Shown here piece by piece: positions 1 to 6,900 of a stretch of DNA of 64,000 nt (position 1 is the first letter of the stretch; each line of letters starts with the position of its first letter). The DNA comes from CBIFWW01 sp966186435. GTDB lineage: Bacteria > Pseudomonadota > Gammaproteobacteria > Enterobacterales > Enterobacteriaceae. The translations under genes were made by a program, and so were the position numbers. The notes below the pieces were generated by a model. It was not told where the DNA came from. It saw nothing but the letters and a program-made list of their open reading frames with translations, and did no database searches. Where the stretch lies: assembly GCA_966186435.1 (NCBI GenBank), contig CBIFWW010000001.1, forward strand, positions 1 to 64,000. Reading direction: 5' to 3'.

Positions 1-605
1 GTGCTGTGGTTATGGGAAGACCATAGCGTGGTGGTGAAGCCGTCCGGGTAACCCGCCTCTTTCAACAGGGCTTTGGCTTTTGCCGGATCGTAGGGCCACG
101 GCTGGAAGCTAGCCGCATCGGCAATAGCTGGTGGCACCACGCTGGTGGCACCACGCCGGTGGCCGGGGTGGCATAGCCAGCAAAGGCCACCTTCACCAGC
201 GCCTGGCGGTTGATGGCATAGTTGATCGCCTGGCGTACCTTAGGATTATCAAAGGGTTTCTGGGTGACGTTCATGCTGATGTAACGCTGCATGATCGAAG
301 GTGAGGAAACCAGCTCCAGTTTTGGGTTGTTACCCAGCAGGGCCGCCTGTTCGAAGGGGATCGGGAAGGCCATCTGGGCTTCACCGGTTTGTAGCATCGC
401 CGCCCGGGTATTGTTGTCGGTCACTGGCCGCCAGGTGATGGTATCCAGTTTCGGCAGCCCTTTTTGCCAATAGCCGCCAAACTTCTTCACCTTTACAAAG
501 TCGGTCTGGTTCCAGGTATCCAATTGGTAAGGGCCGGTGCCCACCGGGTGGAAGCCAATTTCTTTATCGTATTTCTTCAGGGCCGCCGGGGAGATCATGG
601 CGTTG
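1..605 (-). pseudogene. gsiB: gsiB remnant (glutathione-binding periplasmic protein), N-terminus deleted and frameshifted; runs off the window
   Basis: The minus strand encodes the middle of a GsiB-like solute-binding protein of the peptide/glutathione ABC importer (motifs AMISPAALKKY, PVGTGPYQLDTWNQ, SIMQRYISMNVTQKPFDNPK, GYATPATGVVPP). The first ~150 residues of the family, including the signal peptide, are absent: the sequence joins directly to the end of a gsiA remnant near 601-612. After GVVPP the frame breaks at a 14-bp tandem duplication (127-154). If one copy is ignored, reading resumes with GsiB-like residues (ADAASFQPWPYDPAKAKALLKEA) to base 1. Without signal peptide and with a frameshift it cannot give a working binding protein. 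Family assignment is from remembered similarity to E. coli GsiB. Confidence 0.85.
127..154. repeat. 14-bp perfect tandem duplication inside gsiB remnant
   Basis: GCTGGTGGCACCAC occurs at 127-140 and immediately again at 141-154. Fourteen is not a multiple of three, so the second copy shifts the minus-strand gsiB frame and creates an early stop. Removing one copy restores a GsiB-like reading frame on both sides. Confidence 0.9.
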
Positions 606-925
606 ACCATCGGAAAACTCATGGGGATAACGCCAGGCGTGTTCTCGCTCCAGCCCCACCTTCACTAATAGATCCTGGGCGATGTAACGGGCGGCCCGCT
701 GTTAACCTCTACCCCGGCCCCGTCCCCCAGCAGGCGCATCAGCGCCAGGGCAGTAACGGATTTGCCGGAGTCAGATTCACCGACAATTGCCAGAGTTTGC
801 TTACAATCGAGGGTGAAAGAGAGATGCTGCACCGCCTGGGTGAGGCTATCGGGCTGGCGAAAGCGCACGTTAAGGTCGCTAACGGAGAGGATCTGTTCGG
901 CAGGTAACTCGTGGCTATGTGGCAC
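606..925 (-). pseudogene. gsiA: gsiA remnant (glutathione importer ATPase) with large internal deletion
   Basis: Starts 9 bases after iaaA on the same strand with MPHSHELPAEQILSVSDLN and keeps the first ~70 residues of a double-ATPase GsiA protein, including Walker A (GESDSGKS, where the family normally has GESGSGKS). After ALMRLLGDGAG homology stops at about 700-712. In another frame the DNA continues with part of the second ATPase domain (DLLVKVGLEREHAWRYPHEFS), then jumps at about 601-612 into the middle of gsiB. Hundreds of residues covering the first Walker B, both linkers and the second Walker A are gone, so no ATPase can be made. The sequence reads as two successive deletions in an iaaA-gsiABCD operon. 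Confidence 0.85.
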
Positions 926-934
926 GCAGGCTCC

Positions 935-1879
935 TTATTCGCGGTAGATCCCAACACTCGGGGCATCACCCACCCAGCCCCAGGCGCGGTACATGCCTTC
1001 GCTGTTAAATGGCAGGGAGATGTTGCCCTGGTTATCAATGGCGATAGCCCCGCCTTCGCCCCCCAGGGTGGGTAGCTTTTCCATAATCACCCGTTCGCAG
1101 GCCTGTTGCAGGCTTAGCCCACGGTACTCCATCAGGGCGGCGATGTCGTAGGCTGCCTGGGCGCGGATAAACACTTCCCCGGTTCCGGTGCAGGAAACCG
1201 CCACATTGGCATTGTTGGCATAGCAGCCGGAGCCAGGTAGCGGGGAATCCCCTACCCACCCCGGTAATTTATTGGTCATCCCGCCGGTGGAGGTCGCCGC
1301 CGCCAGATTGCCGTGTAAATCGAGGGCCACGGCCCCGACGGTGCCAAATTTATCGGCCGGATCCAGTGGGGCCACCCCGCTGTGGTCGAGGGTAATTTGC
1401 GTCATACCCCGGGCCTGTTGAAGTTGCAGCCAGCGGGCATCGGTATAGAACATTTCCGGCTCCACTAGCGCCATGCCTTGATCCTTGACGAAGGCTTCTG
1501 CCCCGGCACCGATCATCAACACATGGGGGCTACGCTCCAGCACCAGGCGGGCTGCCAGTACCGGGTTGCGCAGCTGGCTAACACCCGCCACTGCGCCGGC
1601 ATTCAGGCTAAAGCCATCCATAATGCAGGCATCCATTTCGTGGGTGCCTGCGGCGGTAAACACTGAGCCAATCCCGGCATTAAATAGTGGGCATTCTTCC
1701 AGCAGCCGCACAGCCTCGCTGACGGCATCCAGCGCCGAACCACCGTCGGCGAGGATTTGCTGCCCGACTTCAATAATGTTTGAGAGTGCCACAATGTAGT
1801 GTTGCTCTTGCTCGTGGCTTAATTGCGCGCGGGTTATCGCCCCGGCGCCGCCGTGAATGGCGATGGCTGCTTTAGTCAT
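935..1879 (-). CDS. iaaA: isoaspartyl peptidase / L-asparaginase (Ntn hydrolase)
   Basis: 314 residues, close to the ~320 of E. coli IaaA. The plant-type asparaginase fold is visible: an N-terminal AIHGGAGAI motif, then the autocleavage site DKFGTVGAVALD where Thr180 becomes the new N-terminal nucleophile after cleavage at Gly179-Thr180, and the downstream TSTGGMTNK and GTGEVFIR substrate loops. The enzyme removes N-terminal isoaspartyl residues from peptides and hydrolyses asparagine. It is first gene of the former iaaA-gsi operon and is intact while the genes behind it are wrecked, so it may survive on its own promoter in 1880-2150. Start is the ATG at 1879. Confidence 0.95.
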   Translation of the reverse strand: MTKAAIAIHGGAGAITRAQLSHEQEQHYIVALSNIIEVGQQILADGGSALDAVSEAVRLLEECPLFNAGIGSVFTAAGTHEMDACIMDGFSLNAGAVAGVSQLRNPVLAARLVLERSPHVLMIGAGAEAFVKDQGMALVEPEMFYTDARWLQLQQARGMTQITLDHSGVAPLDPADKFGTVGAVALDLHGNLAAATSTGGMTNKLPGWVGDSPLPGSGCYANNANVAVSCTGTGEVFIRAQAAYDIAALMEYRGLSLQQACERVIMEKLPTLGGEGGAIAIDNQGNISLPFNSEGMYRAWGWVGDAPSVGIYRE

Positions 1880-1964
1880 AGTCGTTATCCGGCGTTATCA
1901 TTATGTTGACGCTTTTCATATAAATATCATGAGATTTGCAACATTCTCATATAATTTTTGAATA

Positions 1965-2094
1965 ACTACCCTAAATAATTCGCGTTGCAGGTAGGCGGCG
2001 ACGCAGAGAGACCCCAGGAGCTTACTGAAGTAAGTGACTGGGGCGAGCGAGGAAAGCCAACACCCCTGCGGCGTGAAGTGTGACGGGTATAGGT
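1965..2094. repeat. ERIC (enterobacterial repetitive intergenic consensus) element
   Basis: An imperfect ~130-bp palindrome between iaaA and moeA. The centre carries CCCCAGGAGCTTACTGAAG and AAGTAAGTGACTGGGGCGAG, matching the conserved ERIC core used for ERIC typing; the ends CTAAATAATTCGCGTTGCAG and GAAGTGTGACGGGTATAGG match the ERIC termini. It fills most of the 341-bp gap between the divergent genes and could form a long hairpin if transcribed. Confidence 0.9.
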
Positions 2095-2154
2095 AGCGCG
2101 CTAAACATTGTAAAGCCCGGTTTAACCGGTCTGTTATCTTCCCCCGTTAAGTGA

Positions 2155-2183
2155 TTTAGACAACATATGATTTCTGCCATAAT
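2155..2183 (+). promoter_or_regulatory. possible sigma-70 promoter of moeAB
   Basis: TTTAGA (2155-2160), a 17-bp spacer and CATAAT (2178-2183) lie just right of the ERIC element and about 40 bases before the moeA ATG, which has the ribosome site CTGGAG. Hexamer match is only fair. Confidence 0.35.
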
Positions 2184-2220
2184 AAGGCATTAATCGTAGT
2201 AACCCGCCCTGGAGTAATAG

Positions 2221-3453
2221 ATGGACTTTAATGCCGGTTTAATGGCGCTGGATGTTGCGCTGGACCAGATGCTTTCCCGTATTTCCCCCCTGACTGAAAC
2301 TGAAACCGTCCCCCTGCTCCAGGGCTTTGGCCGCATCACCGCCAGGCCGGTTACCTCGCCGCTGGATGTGCCTGGCTTTGATAACTCTGCCATGGACGGT
2401 TATGGTCTGCGCCTGGTTGACGCAGCCCGTGGGGTGCCATTACCAGTTGCAGGCAAAGCCTTTGCCGGGCAGCCTTTCCAAGGTGAGTGGCCTGCGGGCG
2501 CCTGCATCCGCATCATGACCGGTGCGCCAGTGCCAGTGGGCTGTGAGGCGGTGGTAATGCAGGAAGAAGCAGTGGTCAGCGAGGCAGGCGTCAGCTTCCC
2601 GGCCACGATTAAACCGGGCCAGAATATCCGCCGCCGTGGCGAGGATATCCGAACCGGTGCGGTGGTGGTCGATGCCGGGGTTAAACTCACCGTGGGTGAG
2701 CTGCCGGTGCTGGCCTCCCTCGGGGTGGCTGAAGTGGACGTGGTACGCCGGGTAAAAGTGGCGGTGTTCTCCACCGGGGATGAGTTACAGCTCCCGGGCC
2801 AGCCACTGGCTGAGGGCCAGATTTACGACACTAACCGCCTGGCGGTTCACCTGATGCTGGAGCAGTTAGGTTGTGAAGTGGTCAACCTCGGGATCGTGCG
2901 GGACTCCCCGGAGGCCCTGCGGGCGGCCTTTGAGCAAGCCAACCAACAGGCTGACGTGGTGTTAAGCTCCGGCGGCGTTTCCGTGGGTGAAGCCGATTAC
3001 ACCAAACAGATCCTTGATGAGCTGGGCGAGATTGCCTTCTGGAAGCTGGCCATCAAGCCTGGCAAACCCTTCGCTTTTGGCCGCCTGGCCGATAGCTGGT
3101 TCTGCGGCCTGCCGGGTAACCCGGTGTCGGCGGTACTGACTTGCTACCAGCTGGTGCAGCCGCTGCTGGCTAAACTCAGCGGCCAGCAGGGGCAAGTGCT
3201 GCCCCCTCGCCAGCGGGTGCGCGCCGGGGCCGGGTTCAAAAAATCCCCTGGCCGCCTTGATTTCCAGCGTGGCGTCATGCAAACCGCCGCCGATGGCGTG
3301 CTGGAAGTGGTGCCAACCGGTAACCAGGGTTCCCATATCTTTACCTCCTTTAGCCTCGGTAATTGCTTTGTGGTGCTGGAGCGCGAACGGGGCAATGTGG
3401 CCGCCGGGGAGTGGGTCGAGATCGAGCCGTTTAACCATTTGTTCCGGGGCTGA
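2221..3453 (+). CDS. moeA: molybdopterin molybdenumtransferase MoeA
   Basis: 410 residues (E. coli 411). Inserts molybdenum into adenylylated molybdopterin, the last step of cofactor assembly in the cytosol. Visible motifs: FDNSAMDGYG near residue 55, the MoCF-fold stretches VFSTGDEL and SSGGVSVGEADY with the conserved Asp, IKPGKPFAFG, and GLPGNPVSA. Start ATG at 2221 follows CTGGAGTAATAG. Its TGA shares a base with the moeB ATG (TGATG at 3451-3455), so the two are translationally coupled. Order moeA-moeB is that of E. coli. Confidence 0.97.
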   Translation: MDFNAGLMALDVALDQMLSRISPLTETETVPLLQGFGRITARPVTSPLDVPGFDNSAMDGYGLRLVDAARGVPLPVAGKAFAGQPFQGEWPAGACIRIMTGAPVPVGCEAVVMQEEAVVSEAGVSFPATIKPGQNIRRRGEDIRTGAVVVDAGVKLTVGELPVLASLGVAEVDVVRRVKVAVFSTGDELQLPGQPLAEGQIYDTNRLAVHLMLEQLGCEVVNLGIVRDSPEALRAAFEQANQQADVVLSSGGVSVGEADYTKQILDELGEIAFWKLAIKPGKPFAFGRLADSWFCGLPGNPVSAVLTCYQLVQPLLAKLSGQQGQVLPPRQRVRAGAGFKKSPGRLDFQRGVMQTAADGVLEVVPTGNQGSHIFTSFSLGNCFVVLERERGNVAAGEWVEIEPFNHLFRG

Positions 3454-4199
3454 TGATGCAACTGACCGATGCGGAAATGCTGCGCTATAACCGCCAAATC
3501 ATCCTGCGGGATTTTGATTTCGACGGCCAGGAGAAGCTTAAAGCGTCTCGGGTGTTGGTAATAGGGCTAGGTGGGTTAGGTTGCGCGGCTGCACCTTACC
3601 TGGCGGCGGCGGGGGTGGGTAAAATGACCCTGGTGGATTTCGATACCGTGGCGGTATCCAATCTCCAGCGCCAGATTCTGCACAGTGATGCTACCATTGG
3701 CCATCTGAAGGTGGACAGCGCCCGCCAGGCCCTGGAAGCCATCAATCCTTATGTCCAGCTAGATACCTGTAGCCAGATGCTGGAAGACGCTGTCATGGAA
3801 GAACTGATTGCCCGCCACGATCTGGTGCTGGATTGCACCGATAACGTGGCGGTGCGCAATCAGCTCAATGCCGGGTGCTTTGCGGCCAAAGTGCCGCTGG
3901 TGTCCGGGGCAGCCATCCGTATGGAGGGGCAAATCAGCGTCTTTACCTATGGGCCGGGGGAGCCGTGCTACCGCTGTCTGAGCCGGCTGTTTGGTGATAA
4001 CGCCCTGACCTGCGTTGAGGCCGGGGTTATGGCCCCATTGGTGGGTGTGATTGGGGCCATGCAAGCGATGGAAGCCATCAAGCTGCTAGCCCAGTATGGC
4101 ACCAGCCCGGTGGGTAAGCTGGTAATGTACGATGCCCTGGCCTGCCAGTTCCGCGAGATGAAACTGCCACGCAACCCCCAGTGTGACGTCTGCGGCTAA
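3453..4199 (+). CDS. moeB: molybdopterin-synthase adenylyltransferase MoeB
   Basis: 248 residues. Adenylates the C-terminal glycine of MoaD (present at 52807-53055) so that it can be thiolated; E1-like fold. Nucleotide loop GLGGLGCAAAPYL near residue 35, the catalytic DCTDN segment, two zinc CxxC pairs (CYRCLSRLF and CDVCG at the C-terminus). Overlaps moeA by one base. Its 3' end overlaps the convergent LacI-type gene by three bases. A 9-bp inverted repeat CAGGCTCCA/TGGAGCCTG (4216-4224 and 4232-4240), inside that opposing gene, may serve as a terminator although no T-run follows. Confidence 0.97.
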   Translation: MMQLTDAEMLRYNRQIILRDFDFDGQEKLKASRVLVIGLGGLGCAAAPYLAAAGVGKMTLVDFDTVAVSNLQRQILHSDATIGHLKVDSARQALEAINPYVQLDTCSQMLEDAVMEELIARHDLVLDCTDNVAVRNQLNAGCFAAKVPLVSGAAIRMEGQISVFTYGPGEPCYRCLSRLFGDNALTCVEAGVMAPLVGVIGAMQAMEAIKLLAQYGTSPVGKLVMYDALACQFREMKLPRNPQCDVCG

Positions 4200-5269
4200 T
4201 CGTCATACAGACCTTCAGGCTCCACCCGGGTTGGAGCCTGAGACAACCTGATGCGCCGTACTGACTCCCGCACCACCAGCGTACCGTTAAGTAACAGTGA
4301 ACCAATGGCCGCCTGTGGGCGGATCAGCCGCTGCTGAAGTTGCAGCACCGCCTCTTCCCCCAGTTCTTCCCTTGGCACATGCACCGACGTCAGCGGCACA
4401 TCCTGGATCGCCGCCAGATTAAAGCCATCAATACTCATCACTGACATATCCTGCGGCACCCGCACCCCGGCTTTTTGCAACGCGCTTACCGCCCCGGCCG
4501 CCATAAAATCCCCCCATGCCAGCAGTGCGCTGGGCAGTTTATCCTTCGGGGTCACCGCCAGATAAGCCCCCACCAGCGCCTCACTCTCTTTAGCACTGAA
4601 GCTTTGCGCCGCCAGCAAATGCTGGTGTTCGTCAAAGGCCAGATTATGGCTTTGCCAGGCATCGCGGATCCCCGCTAACCTCAACTCCAGGGTATAGCGC
4701 CGTAAACACAGCAGGTTCAGCACCTGGCGGTGGCCCATATCAAACAGATATTGGGCGGCCAGCTCACCGATTGTGCGGTGATCTGGCGTCACCACCGGCA
4801 GGCGCATTTTACGATCGCGGCAGTTAATCAGGATGCAAGGCTTACCGATATCCACTGCCAGATCGTGAATATGGGGATCGTCGATCCCCAGCAAAATAGC
4901 GGCCTCGGTATCGGAGTGATTCAGCTTCTCAATAAACAGCCCGGCATGGCTGTCGTTCTCTTCAAGCGCACAGTAACGCAAATGCACCTCATAGGGGATC
5001 AGGGCTTTGGCCACGCTTTGGATCACCCGGTAGTAAAAAATATCAGAGCGCTCTTCAAAGGCCCGCTGGGGGGCGAATACCACCAAACTGTTTAGCAGTA
5101 ACCGCCCGGCGGCCATGCCGTCCAACACCCCGGTTTGCCTGGCACAGGCCATTACCCGTTGACGTGCCGATTCGCTGGTGTTGGCTTTGCCTGCCAGCAC
5201 CCGCGAAACGGTACTCATGGAAAGGCCAGTTTGGGCCGCGATTTCAGCGATATTTAACTTTTTACTCAT
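4196..5269 (-). CDS. LacI-family transcriptional regulator of the adjacent MFS/GH31 operon
   Basis: 357 residues from the ATG at 5269; this start is preferred over the upstream in-frame ATG at 5317 because the helix-turn-helix begins at residue 5 and an AGGGA ribosome site precedes it. LacI-type DNA-binding domain (NIAEIAAQTGLSMSTVSRVLAG, hinge AAGRLL) followed by a periplasmic-binding-protein-like effector domain ending SIDGFNLAAIQDVPLTSVHVPR. The gene is divergent from a transporter and a GH31 glycosidase, which implies sugar-responsive control of those genes. The effector cannot be read from sequence. This block is absent from the equivalent place in E. coli. Confidence 0.88.
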   Translation of the reverse strand: MSKKLNIAEIAAQTGLSMSTVSRVLAGKANTSESARQRVMACARQTGVLDGMAAGRLLLNSLVVFAPQRAFEERSDIFYYRVIQSVAKALIPYEVHLRYCALEENDSHAGLFIEKLNHSDTEAAILLGIDDPHIHDLAVDIGKPCILINCRDRKMRLPVVTPDHRTIGELAAQYLFDMGHRQVLNLLCLRRYTLELRLAGIRDAWQSHNLAFDEHQHLLAAQSFSAKESEALVGAYLAVTPKDKLPSALLAWGDFMAAGAVSALQKAGVRVPQDMSVMSIDGFNLAAIQDVPLTSVHVPREELGEEAVLQLQQRLIRPQAAIGSLLLNGTLVVRESVRRIRLSQAPTRVEPEGLYDD

Positions 5270-5294
5270 TATGTGATCCCTGCACATTTGTGAA

Positions 5295-5311
5295 ATGAAA
5301 AAAATTTTCAT
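5295..5311. promoter_or_regulatory. candidate operator in the LacI/MFS divergent region
   Basis: ATGAAAA (5295-5301), spacer AAA, TTTTCAT (5305-5311) form a perfect inverted repeat 26 bases upstream of the regulator start. The whole 5270-5584 gap (315 bp) is AT-rich and must hold both promoters; no other clear dyad with a central CG, typical for LacI operators, was found. Binding is inferred only from position. Confidence 0.35.
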
Positions 5312-5584
5312 AAACATCAGCCACGTATCTACTTGTATGGAAGTGATGATGACATGTTAACGAACGAAATGATGAGAAAACTTGCACAAAATTAACTACT
5401 GCCAGCTTATCTCCTGCCTTAGGCTCCACTTGTCGAACAACTTTTAGAAGCATTACGTAATTAACCCATTATAAACACACTATTTTTTGAACTGAACATA
5501 CAGGTTCAATATTTATCGCTCAGCTAACGGGATGAGTTGTTATACCAAAATCGACAAATTTTAACCGATTATGTGGAGAATAAA

Positions 5585-6886
5585 ATGAGTCACGGCATTA
5601 ATCAGGAGATAACGGCGGTAAAGCCCCGGCGCACGCTTCGTAATCTACGTTGGTGGGTACTGGTGCTGTTCTTAATGGGTGTCACCGTTAACTACATTAC
5701 CCGTAATTCTCTTGGCATTCTGGCACCGGAGCTGAAAGACAGCTTGGGCGTCACCACCGAACAGTACTCATATATTGTGGGTGCCTTCCAGTTGGCCTAT
5801 ACCCTCTTCCAGCCGCTGTGTGGCTGGCTGATTGACGTTATTGGCCTGAAGCTTGGTTTTATGATTTGTGCCGCCATCTGGGCAATCGCCTGCCTGTTCC
5901 ACGCCGGGGCCGGGAGCTGGGTGCACCTGGCGATCCTGCGTTTTGTGATGGGTGGCGCCGAAGCCGCTGCAACCCCTGCCAACGCCAAAACCATCGGTGA
6001 ATGGTTCCCGAAAAGTGAACGCCCAATCGCCGCTGGCTGGGCGGGTGTCGGCTTCTCCGTCGGTGCCATGTTAGCGCCGCCAATCATCTACTTTGCACAC
6101 AAGTCCTTTGGCTGGCAGGGTGCCTTTCTGTTTACCGGGGTACTGGCTCTGGCCTGGGTGATCCTGTGGTGGCTGTCCTACCACAACCCGGAACAACACC
6201 CGAACATGAGCAAAAAAGAGCTGGAATACATCAAACAGGACAACGAACCGCCTGCCGTTAAGCTGCCGTTCTTTACCGCCCTGAAAACCGTGGGCCGCGA
6301 CAAGCGTTTCTATGGTATCGCCCTGCCCGCTTTTATGGCTGAACCGGCCTGGGCCGTGATGAGCTTCTGGGTGCCGCTGTACCTGGCAAAAGAGCACGGC
6401 ATGGATCTGAAGCAAATCGCCATGTTCGCCTGGCTGCCGTTCCTGTTTGCCGACCTGGGCAGCGTGGTAAGCGGCTACCTGACAAAGCTCTACACCCGTT
6501 GGTTTGGCTGCTCACGCATTAACTCCATCGTGGCCAGTTCTATCACCGGCGCTTTCCTGATGATCTCCCTGGCGGTGGTGGCGATCACCCGCGATCCCTA
6601 CATCACCATCGTGCTGATCTCTATCGGCGGCTTTGGCCACCAGATCATCTCCTGCATGCTGAGTGCCCTGGTGGTGGAATCCTTCGATAAGGGCAAGATG
6701 GCGACGGTCAATGGGATGCGCGGCTCCTTCGCCTGGATCTCCAGCTTTATCTTCTCCCTGATTATTGGGGTGACCGCCGACAAAATTGGCTTCAACCCCC
6801 TGTTTATTGCCATGGGCTTCTTTGACCTGATTGGCGCTGTTTTCTTAGTTGCATTTATTGCTGAACGCCGCACTAAGCATGCCTGA
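5585..6886 (+). CDS. MFS transporter, anion:cation symporter (ACS)-like
   Basis: 433 residues from ATG 5585, which has the ribosome site GTGGAGAATAAA; an in-frame ATG at 5537 lacks one. About 12 hydrophobic segments. The first begins WWVLVLFLMGVTVNYITRNSLGILAPEL, a motif of hexuronate/glucarate-type ACS carriers, and helix 4-5 has FVMGGAEAAATPANAKTIGEWFP. Inner-membrane uptake carrier. It is followed after 14 bases by a GH31 glycosidase, so the imported molecule is probably the glycosidase substrate, perhaps an acidic or small alpha-glycoside. Substrate identity is inference. Confidence 0.88.
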   Translation: MSHGINQEITAVKPRRTLRNLRWWVLVLFLMGVTVNYITRNSLGILAPELKDSLGVTTEQYSYIVGAFQLAYTLFQPLCGWLIDVIGLKLGFMICAAIWAIACLFHAGAGSWVHLAILRFVMGGAEAAATPANAKTIGEWFPKSERPIAAGWAGVGFSVGAMLAPPIIYFAHKSFGWQGAFLFTGVLALAWVILWWLSYHNPEQHPNMSKKELEYIKQDNEPPAVKLPFFTALKTVGRDKRFYGIALPAFMAEPAWAVMSFWVPLYLAKEHGMDLKQIAMFAWLPFLFADLGSVVSGYLTKLYTRWFGCSRINSIVASSITGAFLMISLAVVAITRDPYITIVLISIGGFGHQIISCMLSALVVESFDKGKMATVNGMRGSFAWISSFIFSLIIGVTADKIGFNPLFIAMGFFDLIGAVFLVAFIAERRTKHA

Positions 6887-6900
6887 TAAGGACTGATGTA

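Noticed and set aside
4216..4240. Independent terminator between moeB and the LacI-type gene
   Set aside because: The hairpin is inside the regulator coding sequence and has no T-run; mentioned under moeB only.
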